Positions 8,914 to 17,964 of a stretch of 64,000 nt of DNA are shown here, piece by piece. The notes below the pieces were generated by a model. That model was not told where the DNA came from, searched no databases, and was given only the letters and a program-made list of their open reading frames with translations. This DNA is from an uncultured Oscillospiraceae bacterium (GTDB lineage: Bacteria; Bacillota; Clostridia; Oscillospirales; Ruminococcaceae): the NCBI GenBank assembly GCA_934465295.1, contig CAKSKU010000003.1:94654-158653 (forward strand), read 5' to 3'. A program made the position numbers and the translations under genes. How positions within the stretch are numbered: the stretch's first letter is position 1; each line of letters starts with the position of its first letter.

Positions 8914-9009
8914 TAAACACCAAAAAAATAAAGAAAAAATCTGCGCCGAAATCACATATATTCAAGATTGTCGGCTTGTTTTTTTCTGAAATTTAAATGG
9001 TGTTTTGTA
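8912..9009. mobile_element. MITE family II, copy 1
   Basis: 98-bp element bounded by slightly degraded ends (TATAAACACC and GGTGTTTTGTA). It has the AAAAAATCTGCGCCGAAATC / GATTGTCGGCTTG internal inverted arms found at 17648 and 29006. The ends match those of the IS630 copy at 35340. Confidence 0.75.
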
Positions 9010-9079
9010 TAAATTAATCTCACATTAGTTTACTGTTGCTTTACTACAATTTCAGGCTAAATTTTTATTGCTTTTTCCC

Positions 9080-9108
9080 TTGCTTTTTCTGCGCAAATAT
9101 TGTATAAT
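9080..9108 (+). promoter_or_regulatory. Promoter of the ABC transporter-GH5 operon
   Basis: TTGCTT, 17-bp spacer, perfect TATAAT. The expected transcript start near 9115 lies downstream of the upstream in-frame ATG, supporting TTG 9140 as the start of the permease. Confidence 0.75.
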
Positions 9109-9139
9109 CATAGGAGTACGTTTTAATGAGGTGAATTAT

Positions 9140-9820
9140 TTGCATTTCGATGATATTCTGAACTGTGTCGGGATAATTGCCAAATATCTGCTTCCGACGC
9201 TCAATGTTTTCTTCTTCACGCTCCTGTTCTCCATTCCGCTCGGAATGATAGTTGCGCTTATCAAAAAATGTCCGTTCAAGCCCGTTTCGTGGCTTATCAA
9301 TCTGTATATACTTATCATGCGCGGCACTCCGCTCATGCTCCAGATAATCACTATATACTATGCTATCCCGATGCTCCAGAAGGCAGGACATCTGACGGGC
9401 ATAGATATCCGAAGCGACTCCTACCAGTTCACGGCGCTTATCGCTGCTTTTGCGCTCAACTATGCGGCTTATTTCGCTGAAATTTTCAGAGGCGGCATCG
9501 AGTCTATCCCAAAGGGTCAGCACGAAGCTGCGGCGGCTCTCGGATTTACAAAGCTCCAGACCTTCTTCCGCATAATTCTTCCGCAGGTCATAAAGCGCAT
9601 CGTCCCTGCCGGAGCAAACGAAGTTATCACGCTCGTCAAGGACACCTCGCTCGCTTCGGTAATTGCTTACATAGAAATTTTCCGCAAGTCGAAAGAGCTT
9701 ATGGTAACATACAGCAACCTTATACCGCTTTTTATCGCAGGCGTTTTCTATTTTGCGATGAATGCGATACTGACGCTTATTTTCTCCGCTGTTGAGAAAA
9801 AGCTTGACTATTATAAATAA
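9140..9820 (+). CDS. Polar amino-acid ABC transporter permease
   Basis: 226-residue integral membrane permease of the HisM/GlnP type. It has an N-terminal helix ([19 protein letters not shown]), the family signature [10 protein letters not shown], and the EAA loop [21 protein letters not shown] that contacts the ATPase. The TTG start at 9140 has GAGGTG six nt upstream and follows the promoter at 9080-9108; an earlier ATG at 9068 lies upstream of the -10 element and is unlikely. It is first in an operon with the ATPase at 9843 and the GH5 lipoprotein at 10622. It probably imports a polar amino acid or small peptide; substrate not readable. No solute-binding protein gene is nearby. Confidence 0.88.
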   Translation: MHFDDILNCVGIIAKYLLPTLNVFFFTLLFSIPLGMIVALIKKCPFKPVSWLINLYILIMRGTPLMLQIITIYYAIPMLQKAGHLTGIDIRSDSYQFTALIAAFALNYAAYFAEIFRGGIESIPKGQHEAAAALGFTKLQTFFRIILPQVIKRIVPAGANEVITLVKDTSLASVIAYIEIFRKSKELMVTYSNLIPLFIAGVFYFAMNAILTLIFSAVEKKLDYYK

Positions 9821-9842
9821 TTCGGAAAGGACTATCGTTCAG

Positions 9843-10622
9843 ATGGCAATTCTTGAAGTAAAAAATCTTTCCAAAAGCTTTGACGACCTCGAAGTACTCA
9901 AGGATATCTCGTTCAATGTTGAAAAGGGCGAAGTCGTTGCTGTCATCGGTCCGTCGGGAAGCGGAAAATCGACGATGCTCCGATGCATAAATCAGCTTGA
10001 AAAGCTCGGCGGCGGAAATGTTACCGTCTGCGGACGTGATCTTGTCACGGGTTATACGAACGGCAAGCCTGTTTATGCTTCCAATGCGGAGCTGCGTGAG
10101 ATACGCTTGAAAATAGGGCTTGTATTCCAGAATTTTAACCTTTTCCCTCATATGAACGTGCTTCGCAACATCACCGAAGCACCTGTGTGCGTCCTCAAAA
10201 TGCCCAAGGACGAAGCCGAGAAAAAGGCTATGGAGCTGCTCCGCAAAATGGGACTTGAAAACAAGGCAAAGGCTTATCCCTGCGAGCTTTCGGGCGGTCA
10301 GCAGCAGCGTGTTTCCATTGCAAGGGCGCTCGCTCTCAACCCCGAGGTGCTGTTCTTTGACGAGCCGACCTCGGCGCTTGACCCGGAGCTTACGGGTGAA
10401 ATTCTCAAAGTTATAAAAGAGCTTGCAAAGGACAAAATGACAATGGTCATCGTTACGCACGAAATGGCTTTCGCAAGGGAAGTTGCCGACCACGTTATCT
10501 TTATGGACGGCGGCGTTATCGTTGAAGAGGGAACGCCCGACGCGGTGTTCGTCAATACGAAAAATGAGCGTACCAAGCAGTTCCTGCGGAGGTATGATTC
10601 AATAAACGGGGAGGATAAATAA
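9843..10622 (+). CDS. Polar amino-acid ABC transporter ATPase
   Basis: 259-residue ATP-binding subunit of the GlnQ/HisP family. Visible motifs: Walker [11 protein letters not shown]-loop [11 protein letters not shown], signature LSGGQQQR, Walker [13 protein letters not shown], and switch His in IVTHEM. It energises uptake with the permease encoded 22 bp upstream. The ATG at 9843 follows GGAAAGGA; an in-frame ATG at 9792 would overlap the permease. The stop codon overlaps the start of the GH5 lipoprotein gene (TAATG), so the two are translationally coupled. Confidence 0.93.
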   Translation: MAILEVKNLSKSFDDLEVLKDISFNVEKGEVVAVIGPSGSGKSTMLRCINQLEKLGGGNVTVCGRDLVTGYTNGKPVYASNAELREIRLKIGLVFQNFNLFPHMNVLRNITEAPVCVLKMPKDEAEKKAMELLRKMGLENKAKAYPCELSGGQQQRVSIARALALNPEVLFFDEPTSALDPELTGEILKVIKELAKDKMTMVIVTHEMAFAREVADHVIFMDGGVIVEEGTPDAVFVNTKNERTKQFLRRYDSINGEDK

Positions 10623-11782
10623 TGGTAAATTTAAAAAAGGTCTCGGCGGCATTTCTCGCAGCCGCAATGCTGTTCTCGTTCTCGGCTTGTTCAAAGGACA
10701 ACACATCAGCCGATGATAACGCAGCCGTAACGGCAGAGGCAGAAGTACCCTCGGCTTCGGCAAGAGTAAGCGTTGACGGCACAAAGTTTATGGTCAACGG
10801 CAAGGAGCTCTGGATCAACGGCACGAACACTCCGTGGGAAAAGTGGAACGACTTTGACGGCAATATGGACGAAGAGTTCTGGGACAAGACCTTCGCACAG
10901 CTTGCGGCAGACAACGTAAACTGCACAAGAATCTGGATAAACTGCTCGGGCGAAAACATTATCCAGCTCAAAACCACGGGCGAAGTAAAGAGCATCACAG
11001 AGGGTCACTGGACAGATCTTGACAAGCTCTTTGCGCTTGCAGAAAAGCACAAGGTCTATGTTATGCCGACGCTTCTCTCGTTCGACCACTTCAAGGGTAC
11101 TGCAAAGTTCAGCTCAGGCGACAAGTGGAGAAACCTTATAATGAGCAAGGAAATGACCGATGCTTTCGCTGAGAATTACGTCAAGACCTTCTGCGAACGC
11201 TACGGAAACTGCGAATATATCTTCGGCATCGATATCATGAACGAACCCGACTGGGTAAAGGAAAATGAAGAATGCGGCAGGGTCGGCTTTGAGTACCTTT
11301 CCTACTTCTTCGGCAAGTGCGCATCCGTTATCCACGAAAATTCCGATATCCTCGCAACGGTCGGAATGGGTATGATAAAGTACAACTCCGATAATTATGA
11401 GGGAAACTATGTATCCGACGAGTTTTTGAAGCAGATCACAGGGCTTGATGATTCCTACCTCGACTTTTACAGCCCCCACTACTATGCATGGATGCTTTCA
11501 AGTATGCCTCACCCGTTCGATAAGTCTCCCGTTGACTTCGGACTTGACGGAACAAAGCCTGCAATAATCGGCGAAACACCGAACGACGATGAAGCACAGA
11601 TGAACCTCACCACGGATCAGAAGTATGAGAATTGCTACAACAACGACTGGAACGGCGTAATGACATGGATGGATCCGCAGAAAAGCGGCGACAGCTATGA
11701 ATACTACAAGTACGAACTCACAGCTTCGGCAACCAATCATATGAACGAGATCGCACCCGATAAGGTACACCCTTTGGGTTAA
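10622..11782 (+). CDS. GH5-family glycoside hydrolase lipoprotein
   Basis: 386 residues. A lipoprotein signal peptide (KKVSAAFLAAAMLFSFSAC) is cleaved before the lipobox Cys at residue 23, so the protein is exported and anchored on the outer face of the membrane. A (beta/alpha)8 GH5 domain follows: GTNTPWEKW, the acid/base Glu in IDIMNEPDW (E208), active-site SPHYY, and the nucleophile Glu in AIIGETPND (E318). It most likely cleaves a beta-linked glucan or mannan; substrate is not deducible. It is coupled by a TAATG overlap to an amino-acid ABC ATPase, a slot where the solute-binding lipoprotein is usually encoded. Its stop codon touches the end of a large foldback repeat. Confidence 0.85.
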   Translation: MVNLKKVSAAFLAAAMLFSFSACSKDNTSADDNAAVTAEAEVPSASARVSVDGTKFMVNGKELWINGTNTPWEKWNDFDGNMDEEFWDKTFAQLAADNVNCTRIWINCSGENIIQLKTTGEVKSITEGHWTDLDKLFALAEKHKVYVMPTLLSFDHFKGTAKFSSGDKWRNLIMSKEMTDAFAENYVKTFCERYGNCEYIFGIDIMNEPDWVKENEECGRVGFEYLSYFFGKCASVIHENSDILATVGMGMIKYNSDNYEGNYVSDEFLKQITGLDDSYLDFYSPHYYAWMLSSMPHPFDKSPVDFGLDGTKPAIIGETPNDDEAQMNLTTDQKYENCYNNDWNGVMTWMDPQKSGDSYEYYKYELTASATNHMNEIAPDKVHPLG

Positions 11783-12655
11783 TGCGGAATTATTTTAATG
11801 CGGAATTATTTTAATGCGGAATTCGGAATTCGGAATGCGGAATTATTGGTAGAGCTGACATTTGTTCAGTGATGCGAAGCCAAGCAGCTGGTCGAGCTGA
11901 GCACAGCTCGTCAGGTGTCCAGAGGGCGGAAGCCCTTGGTCGCTCTCCGCAGAGAGCGAAATCCTCTAAAATGACAGCTAATGCATTGCCGCAATAGAAA
12001 AATATCTAACAGCTAAAAAACGGCGCAATTCACACGAATAATGGTAAACGAATTATGAGAAATCAGTTTCGTAAACCGAAAAATGTGAATTGCGCCAATT
12101 CTATTTTCCTAAAACAAACTATCCTCGGCATAAAATGCGCAGAGCGAAAGCGATAAGCATTTCTTGCCGACACCGTTTGAACAGCGGTGGGATATGAACG
12201 GGATAACAACAAAAATCCGTAGGGTCGGATTCCATATCCGACCGTTTTCACGCACAACGGGATAAAACATAAACTGCGCCTCCGAAACAGACCATCTGTC
12301 AGATAGCCAACCGCCATTCATACTGCGTTTTATCATTCATATAGCGTTGAAGCTTCAAATCCACTCACTCCGTTCGTGGATTTTGGCTTCAAGGATGGAT
12401 ATTCGGGTAAAATAATTGGCGCAATTCACATTTTGGGGTTGCCTTTTTTGATGTGAATTGCGCCATTTTTAGCTGTTAGTGATTTCGTTATTGCGGTAAT
12501 GCGTTTTGCTGTTAGTTTAGGAAATTTCGCTCTCTGCGGAGAGCGACCAAAGGGCTTCCGCCCTCTGGACACCTGACGAGCTGTGCTCAGCTCGACCAGC
12601 TGGTTGCTTCGCAGTTTTCATATAAATGTGAACTGCGCCATTTTTTAGCAGGCTA
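11783..12655. repeat. Large nested foldback repeat, copy 1
   Basis: Starts in TTAATGCGGAATT at the GH5 stop codon. Order: GGAATTCGGAATGCGG iterations; type A arm (hairpins GAGCTG-AGCA-CAGCTC, AGGGC-GGAA-GCCCT, GCTCTCCGCAGAGAGC); AACAGCTAAAAA; a hairpin with GGCGCAATTCACA arms; a middle section with CCGTAGGGTCGGATTCC; a second GGCGCAATTCACA hairpin ending in TTTTTAGCTGTTAG; then the inverted type A arm (12528-12620). No credible gene is inside. Other copies: 29788, 34452, 41587 and a half copy at 59745. Confidence 0.85.
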
Positions 12656-12676
12656 AATTTTTGCTGTGCCAAGCAC

Positions 12677-12705
12677 TTGAATTATACATAATTATATGCT
12701 ATTAT
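12677..12705 (+). promoter_or_regulatory. Promoter of the FMN split-barrel protein gene
   Basis: TTGAAT, 17-bp spacer, TATTAT, about 38 bp before the start codon. Confidence 0.6.
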
Positions 12706-12742
12706 AAAACCACTTTAACTTTATAAAAAGGGGCGGACTATA

Positions 12743-13219
12743 ATGTTCAGACCATTGAGAAGAGCCAAAAGAGCCATTTCCGAAGAAGATGCAAAACAGC
12801 TTCTGCTTACCGAAAAGTGCGGAGTGCTTGCTGTAAACGGCGATGACGGCTATCCGTTCGCAATTCCCCTCAACTATTTTTACGATGAGGAAAGCGGCAG
12901 GATATATTTCCACGGTGCAAAGTCGGGTCACAAGGTCGATGCGCTGAAAAAGGACGACAAGGTCTGCTTCACCGTCTATGGCGGAGAGCACTTCGCCGAG
13001 GGCGAATGGGCAGCCTATGTAAAAAGCGTTGTTGTTTTCGGCAGATGCCGCCTTATCTCCGATGCCGAAATGACCGAGGAAAAGGTACGCACCCTTGCAA
13101 TGAAATATTATCCGACCAAGGATGAAGTCGAAGCCGAGATCGCAGACCATATAAAAGCCGCCCGGCTCTACGAGATAACCATAGAGCATCTGAGCGGCAA
13201 GCAAATTCAGGAAAAATAA
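12743..13219 (+). CDS. Pyridoxamine 5'-phosphate oxidase-like FMN-binding protein (NimA type)
   Basis: 158-residue flavin split-barrel protein. It has the pattern of NimA/5-nitroimidazole-reductase-like members of the PNPOx superfamily: MFRPLRRAKRAISEEDA, CGVLAVNGDDGYPFAIPLNY, IYFHGAKSGHKVDAL, VCFTVYG. Members bind FMN as dimers in the cytoplasm and reduce small nitro or quinone compounds; the true substrate is unknown. The start follows AAAAGGGGCGG. It is convergent with the lipid kinase gene (12 bp between stops). Confidence 0.85.
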   Translation: MFRPLRRAKRAISEEDAKQLLLTEKCGVLAVNGDDGYPFAIPLNYFYDEESGRIYFHGAKSGHKVDALKKDDKVCFTVYGGEHFAEGEWAAYVKSVVVFGRCRLISDAEMTEEKVRTLAMKYYPTKDEVEAEIADHIKAARLYEITIEHLSGKQIQEK

Positions 13220-13231
13220 ATTAGTCGGATA

Positions 13232-14230
13232 TCACTCTGTCGGATCGTCGTTCTCCTCGGAGTAATAATAGCTCGGGTCGGATTCATCACCCATCGGCTC
13301 GGGAACAACTTCGGCAGTTCCGCCGAGAATTTTGAGCGTCGGCGATGCAAACAGGCAGATAGCTTTGTTCTTTGCGCTTATCTCTGCTCTTGAAACGTCT
13401 CCTCCGAATTCGCCGTCAAGCGTCCACGGGATCGATTCGTCCGAGCTTACGACCGCTTTCCCCGTCTTGAAATAGTAGAAGCAGTCCGCTTCAAGATTTC
13501 GTGCAAGCAGAGCATTTATCGTCTGCTGAAGCTCGATAAGGTTCTTCGGGTTCTTTATGAAAAGCCCTTCCATAATGCCGTCGTTCATCAGCACGTCCTT
13601 GCCGCCGAGACCCTTGAAGCCTCCGACCGACATTGAGTTGCATATCATACCGTAGATGAATTCGTCCTCGATAACGTTGCCGTCATATTCTACCTTGACA
13701 TTGTACGGCTTCATACTGTTAAGGCGCTTTATGCTAAGTCCCTCTGCGATGTAGGCAAGGCTTCCGAAAACGTTCTTCATCTGCTGTGAAGTGCCATAGC
13801 TGACATCGGTGAAAGCTCCGAAGCCTGCAACGTAGGTGAAAAATTCATCGTTGAAAGCGCCGATATCGACCTCTGCGGTCTCGCCCGTGACTATCTTTTC
13901 AGCCGCCGCCGTCATATTGTGCGGTATGCCAAGGCTCGAAGCGAAGTCGTTCATCGTTCCTGCGGGGATATAGCCGAGCGGTATCTTTTCGCCGAGGTTC
14001 ATCAAGCCTTTGATTGCTTCGTTCATAGTGCCGTCGCCGCCGCTCACAACGATGACATCATGCTCCGCTCCCGTTTCCGTGATAACGTTAACGGCGTCAA
14101 GCTTTGCCTGAGTCGGGTGAGCCGTGACTTCATAGCCTGCCTTTGTGAACGTATCGAGTATCTGAAGCAGGTGGAACTTTATCTGTCCCTTACCTGAATG
14201 TGGGTTAAAAACAAAAAGCAATTTTTTCAT
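13232..14230 (-). CDS. Diacylglycerol/lipid kinase family protein
   Basis: 332 residues of the DagK/YegS-like family. It opens with KKLLFVFNPHSGKGQ, the nucleotide-binding start of the DAGK catalytic domain, and has the hallmark VVSGGDGTMNEA (about 62-73) and GYIPAGTMNDFA. The family phosphorylates diacylglycerol or related lipids at the inner membrane face, linking to phospholipid turnover. The acidic C-terminal tail (~25 residues) is unusual but short. RBS AAAGGAGC before the ATG. A hairpin at 14276-14318 separates it from ydcF upstream. Confidence 0.9.
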   Translation of the reverse strand: MKKLLFVFNPHSGKGQIKFHLLQILDTFTKAGYEVTAHPTQAKLDAVNVITETGAEHDVIVVSGGDGTMNEAIKGLMNLGEKIPLGYIPAGTMNDFASSLGIPHNMTAAAEKIVTGETAEVDIGAFNDEFFTYVAGFGAFTDVSYGTSQQMKNVFGSLAYIAEGLSIKRLNSMKPYNVKVEYDGNVIEDEFIYGMICNSMSVGGFKGLGGKDVLMNDGIMEGLFIKNPKNLIELQQTINALLARNLEADCFYYFKTGKAVVSSDESIPWTLDGEFGGDVSRAEISAKNKAICLFASPTLKILGGTAEVVPEPMGDESDPSYYYSEENDDPTE

Positions 14231-14275
14231 AAAAAGCTCCTTTCGGGGATAAGCTTTCCCGTTATGTCATTACAG

Positions 14276-14318
14276 CAATGCCGCACGTTTTGTTACGAAT
14301 GTGCGGCATTATTTTAAA
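14276..14318 (-). terminator. Hairpin between ydcF-like and lipid kinase genes
   Basis: ATGCCGCAC pairs with GTGCGGCAT around a 20-nt loop. Both flanking genes are minus-strand. The T-rich side lies on the plus strand, so its use as a minus-strand terminator is uncertain. Confidence 0.4.
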
Positions 14319-14389
14319 ATTATTATAGTCCTGATTTGTGTTAAAAGATACAGAAACAGGTGAAAATCAGACGAAATCCGTGTCCTTTT

Positions 14390-15166
14390 TCAGAAGAGAA
14401 ATTCGTAAACATTCCCGAATATCTCCCTCACCCAGTATGGCGGAAGATATATCGGAACTGTCCGTGCGGCGCAGCATTTTACGTCAAGACCCTGCTTTTT
14501 CGCTATCGTTTTTGCACGTCGGAGGTGATATTCGTTTGAAACTATCGCAATTTCGCCCGAAATGCCCCTTTCTTCAAGCAAAGCCTTTGAAAAAGCCATA
14601 TTTTCACGGGTGCTTGTCGATTTGTCCTCGATGATTATCCTTTCGGGTGCTATCCCACGGCTTTCAAGCTGACGTTTTATACATTCAGCCTCAGAAATAA
14701 GCTCGTCCTCGCCCTTTCCGCCCGATGCGACAACTACCGCCTCGGGATATTCCTCAAGGTAACGGCAAGCCGCACTTATCCTCTGCATAAGCATAGGACT
14801 GGGCTTTTCCCCGTGTACCCTGCACCCTAAAACGATTATCGCCGCAGGGTCGGTCGGTTTGTCGTTCGCCGCCTTTATCATAAGTGCGGAGACGACCGCC
14901 GAAATTATGATAAAAACTATCGCAAGTGCGGCAATAATGCAGAAAACCACCCGTACCGCTCTGCTCGTTTTTATCAGCGTGAAAATTTTCCCGTGGAAAA
15001 CGGCAAAAAGCGCAAGCACAGCTCCTCCTGCCATTATAACGTAATTTCCGAGGTTAAGGTGAATGTTCGGGTTGAAAAGCGGCGAAAGTCCGAACAGGAA
15101 AGCGAGAACGGATACTATAAACAGTATTGTCCACCCGATGCCGCCGAAATTTATCAGCGTTTTCAA
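14390..15166 (-). CDS. YdcF/SanA family (DUF218) membrane protein
   Basis: 258 residues. Three hydrophobic segments occupy roughly residues 12-30, 40-57 and 70-93. The DUF218 domain follows, with AAIIVLGCRVHGEKPSPML, VVASGGKGEDE and DKSTSTRENMAFS motifs and the EYHLRRA motif. The family is linked to envelope functions (SanA, ElyC) but has no settled reaction. It sits 3 bp downstream of the TSCPD gene and is probably co-transcribed with it. Confidence 0.88.
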   Translation of the reverse strand: MKTLINFGGIGWTILFIVSVLAFLFGLSPLFNPNIHLNLGNYVIMAGGAVLALFAVFHGKIFTLIKTSRAVRVVFCIIAALAIVFIIISAVVSALMIKAANDKPTDPAAIIVLGCRVHGEKPSPMLMQRISAACRYLEEYPEAVVVASGGKGEDELISEAECIKRQLESRGIAPERIIIEDKSTSTRENMAFSKALLEERGISGEIAIVSNEYHLRRAKTIAKKQGLDVKCCAARTVPIYLPPYWVREIFGNVYEFLF

Positions 15167-15169
15167 GGC

Positions 15170-15424
15170 TTAAAGCTCTTCAAGAGCCTCGGTAAGGGCT
15201 TCGGCAAGCTGATCGGGACAGGAAGTTCCTCTGCCGTTGCAGTCGATGCCCTTCATTCGGGAGATAGCTTCCTCGGCCTTCATTCCCTTTACAAGAGCTG
15301 CGACGCCCTGAGTATTGCCGTTGCAGCCACCCTGAAAGCTGACATTCTCAACAACGCCATTGTCGGAAAGCTCAACGGTTATTTTTTTTGAACAAACTCC
15401 CCTCGGAGTATATGTGTATGTCAT
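15170..15424 (-). CDS. TSCPD domain-containing small protein
   Basis: 84 residues matching the small stand-alone TSCPD proteins (TIGR03905-like): YTPRGVCSKKITVEL, FQGGCNGNTQGVAALV and the name-giving TSCPDQLAEAL. The domain also occurs at the C terminus of some ribonucleotide reductases, where its cysteines may bind metal. Start supported by AGAGGTGATCC. Lies between malic enzyme and ydcF on the same strand. Confidence 0.9.
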   Translation of the reverse strand: MTYTYTPRGVCSKKITVELSDNGVVENVSFQGGCNGNTQGVAALVKGMKAEEAISRMKGIDCNGRGTSCPDQLAEALTEALEEL

Positions 15425-15444
15425 TATGGATCACCTCTTGATAA

Positions 15445-16623
15445 TTACTTTTTTAATCTTGCCACTCCCGATTCAACTGCTGCCTTTGCAACTGCATCTG
15501 CAACGATGACCGCAACATTCTTATCGAATGCGTTCGGGAGGATAAAGTCTGCGCAAAGCTTATCGGCAGGAACTGCTGCTGCGATAGCGTAAGCTGCGGC
15601 ACGCTTCATATCTTCGTTTATATCGCTTGCACGAACTGCAAGTGCGCCCTTGAAAATTCCGGGGAATGCAACAACGTTGTTGATCTGGTTCGGAAAGTCG
15701 GAACGTCCTGTACCTACGACGAATGCGCCTGCTTCCTTTGCAGCGTCGGGCATAATTTCCGGTGTAGGATTTGCCATTGCGAAGATGATGGACTTATCAT
15801 TCATTGACTTTACCATTTCGGGCGAAACAAGATTAGGCTTCGATACGCCGATGAAAGCGTCTGCGCCCTTGAGTGCATCGGCAAGTGTACCCTTCTTGTG
15901 GTTCTTATTTGTGAGCTTTGCCATTTCGTAGTGGGACGGATTCTTGAACTCGTCACCGTCGCAGATGATCCCTGCAAGGTCTACCATTATGATATCGCCC
16001 ATTCCCATTGAGATGAACTGCTTTGCAATTGCACAGCCTGCCGCACCTGCGCCGTTGATAACGAGGGTCATATCCCCGAACTTCTTGCCTGCCACCTTTG
16101 CGGCATTGAGCATTGCGGCAGATGCAACGATAGCCGTTCCGTGCTGGTCATCGTGGAAAACAGGGATATCGCATCTCTCTTTGAGCTTCTTTTCGATCTC
16201 GAAGCAGCGTGGGGCGGAGATATCTTCAAGGTTGATTCCGCCGAAGCTGTATGAAATAAGCTCGACAGTGCGGACGAACTCATCAACGTCCTTGGAATTC
16301 ACGCAGATAGGGAAAGCGTCAACGCCTGCAAATTCTTTGAAAAGCGCACATTTGCCCTCCATTACGGGCATAGATGCTCTCGGTCCGATGTCGCCAAGTC
16401 CGAGCACGGCAGTACCGTCCGTGATAACAGCAACAAGGTTGTGTCTTCTTGTAAGGTCATAGGAAAGCTCGGGGTTCTTTTCAATTTCAAGGCAAGGCTG
16501 CGCAACGCCGGGAGTGTACGCAAGCGAAAGCTGTTCACGGTTTTCGACCGTACAGCGTGAAACTACCTCGATCTTTCCCTGCCATTCGTAATGCTTCTGA
16601 AGTGATTCGTCCATAATGCTCAT
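15445..16623 (-). CDS. NAD(P)-dependent malic enzyme
   Basis: 392 residues, the short bacterial type lacking a phosphotransacetylase domain. It converts malate to pyruvate, CO2 and NAD(P)H in the cytoplasm. Visible: catalytic Tyr36 in LAYTPGVAQP, the Lys in GKCALFKEF, metal site PVFHDDQHGTA, and the Rossmann loop INGAGAAGCAIAK. The C-terminal ANPTPEIMPDAA and GRSDFPNQINN blocks are typical. RBS AAGGAAG precedes the ATG. Upstream is the PHP gene on the same strand (38 bp gap), so read-through is possible. Confidence 0.95.
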   Translation of the reverse strand: MSIMDESLQKHYEWQGKIEVVSRCTVENREQLSLAYTPGVAQPCLEIEKNPELSYDLTRRHNLVAVITDGTAVLGLGDIGPRASMPVMEGKCALFKEFAGVDAFPICVNSKDVDEFVRTVELISYSFGGINLEDISAPRCFEIEKKLKERCDIPVFHDDQHGTAIVASAAMLNAAKVAGKKFGDMTLVINGAGAAGCAIAKQFISMGMGDIIMVDLAGIICDGDEFKNPSHYEMAKLTNKNHKKGTLADALKGADAFIGVSKPNLVSPEMVKSMNDKSIIFAMANPTPEIMPDAAKEAGAFVVGTGRSDFPNQINNVVAFPGIFKGALAVRASDINEDMKRAAAYAIAAAVPADKLCADFILPNAFDKNVAVIVADAVAKAAVESGVARLKK

Positions 16624-16660
16624 TTTAGTATTCTTCCTTTATATTTATAATAGTATAAGC

Positions 16661-17497
16661 TTACTTTGTTTTGTTCGCAAGCTTGATTATCCTGTCGATA
16701 TTTTCCTTTGAGGTGTAGTAGCTGCCGATATGGGTCGGGCGTTCATTGTAAAGTCCGTGAAAATCCGAGCCTCCCGTTACGATGAGATCATACTTTTCGG
16801 CAGTTTCGATAAGCTTCTGCTGCTGTTCCTCGGTCGCAGAGTAATGATAAGCCTCAACGCCGTCGATCTTGCCGTTCTGCGCAAGCTCCTCAAGCAGCTC
16901 AACGGAATCATACTTCATCGGGTGAGCCAGTACAGCAACGCCCTTTGCCGAATGAATAAGGTCAAGCACAAAGTTTACATCGGGATATTCACGTTCGACC
17001 ACACTGATACCGTCCTTGTGATTGAAAAGCTTGTGGTTGAGCTTTCCGTAGAAATGAGTGGTGTAGCCGTATTCAATGAGCGCATGCATAATGTGCTGCT
17101 TGAAAATGCTCTTTGAACCCGTTGCGTGCTTCATAACGCTTTCCACAGTTATCGGGTAAAGCTTCATAACGTTTTCCACCATCTCAGCAGCGCATTTCCG
17201 CCTTATCTCGCAGGATTTTATGCAAAGTCCCTCCAGACGGTCAGGCTTCTGCGGAGCATAGCAAAGAATGTGTACCTTGCGGTTGCGCTTCTTGTCCCAA
17301 GCCGAAAGCTCAACACCGGGGATAGTCTGAACGCCGTAGCGTTCGCCGAGGACTTTTGCACGGTTTATCGACGACATTGTGTCATGATCGGTTATCGAAA
17401 TGAAATCAATGCCCGTTTTCTTTGCCTGAACGATAATATCCTCAATTCCGAGTGAACCGTCGGAAAGAGTGGTGTGACAGTGGAGGTCGCCTATCAT
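16661..17497 (-). CDS. PHP-domain phosphoesterase
   Basis: 278 residues. The PHP metal ligands are in place: DLHCHTTLSDGS near the N terminus, SITDHDTMSS, GVELSAWD, and late VLAHPMKY and TGGSDFHG motifs. It resembles the YciV/RnaAM type that hydrolyses nucleoside 3',5'-bisphosphates or RNA 5' ends, though the substrate cannot be fixed from sequence. RBS AAGGAGATGAG before the ATG. Probably first gene of a unit with malic enzyme. Confidence 0.9.
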   Translation of the reverse strand: MIGDLHCHTTLSDGSLGIEDIIVQAKKTGIDFISITDHDTMSSINRAKVLGERYGVQTIPGVELSAWDKKRNRKVHILCYAPQKPDRLEGLCIKSCEIRRKCAAEMVENVMKLYPITVESVMKHATGSKSIFKQHIMHALIEYGYTTHFYGKLNHKLFNHKDGISVVEREYPDVNFVLDLIHSAKGVAVLAHPMKYDSVELLEELAQNGKIDGVEAYHYSATEEQQQKLIETAEKYDLIVTGGSDFHGLYNERPTHIGSYYTSKENIDRIIKLANKTK

Positions 17498-17647
17498 AAA
17501 CTCATCTCCTTATTTAATTGGGAACAGATAGCGGAAAAAGCACTCCGCAGAGCAAAATAGTTTGAATATATATGATTAATTATACCATAAAAAAACATAT
17601 AAATCAAGGGCTTTTTTAAACAAAATGCATATATAACGCACGATTTA

Positions 17648-17747
17648 TACTAAACACCATTTAAAATTTGGAAAAAATCAAGCCGACAATCTCGAATATA
17701 TAGGATTTCGGCGCAGATTTTTTCCTGTATTTTATTGGTGTTTAGTA
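17648..17747. mobile_element. MITE family II, copy 2
   Basis: 100 bp from TACTAAACACC to GGTGTTTAGTA, the same ends as the IS630 copy at 35340, with inverted internal arms GCCGACAATC / GATTTCGGCG. It lies in a ~470-bp gene-free gap between the PHP and HtrA genes. Confidence 0.85.
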
Positions 17748-17790
17748 TTACAATGCGTAATTATCCGCAAACCCAACATAAGCCACACCA

Positions 17791-17852
17791 AACAGCAAAA
17801 AAGGCGCAATCCACAAAAATCAGGAAACCCCAAAAAATGTGAATTGCGCCAA
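17791..17852. repeat. Solo GGCGCAATTCACA hairpin
   Basis: AACAGCAAAAAAGGCGC... to ...GAATTGCGCC reproduces the inner hairpin module of the large foldback repeats, without any arms. It shows that the inner module exists separately. Confidence 0.7.
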
Positions 17853-17960
17853 TTATCAATTGTATACTATCAACTATTAACTGTCAACTGCAAATTATCA
17901 ATTATCAATTGAAAACTGTTAACTATTAACTATTAACTATTAACTGTTAACTGTCAACTG
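17853..17960. repeat. AT-rich tandem heptamer tract
   Basis: Irregular repeats of TTAACTA/TCAACTG/TTATCAA run up to the stop codon of the HtrA gene. Likely a slippage-prone tract; no other feature is visible. Confidence 0.6.
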
Positions 17961-17964
17961 AACC

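Noticed and set aside
9068..9139. Longer permease starting at ATG 9068
   Set aside because: That ATG lies upstream of the consensus -10 element; TTG 9140 has a good RBS and matches the usual family length.
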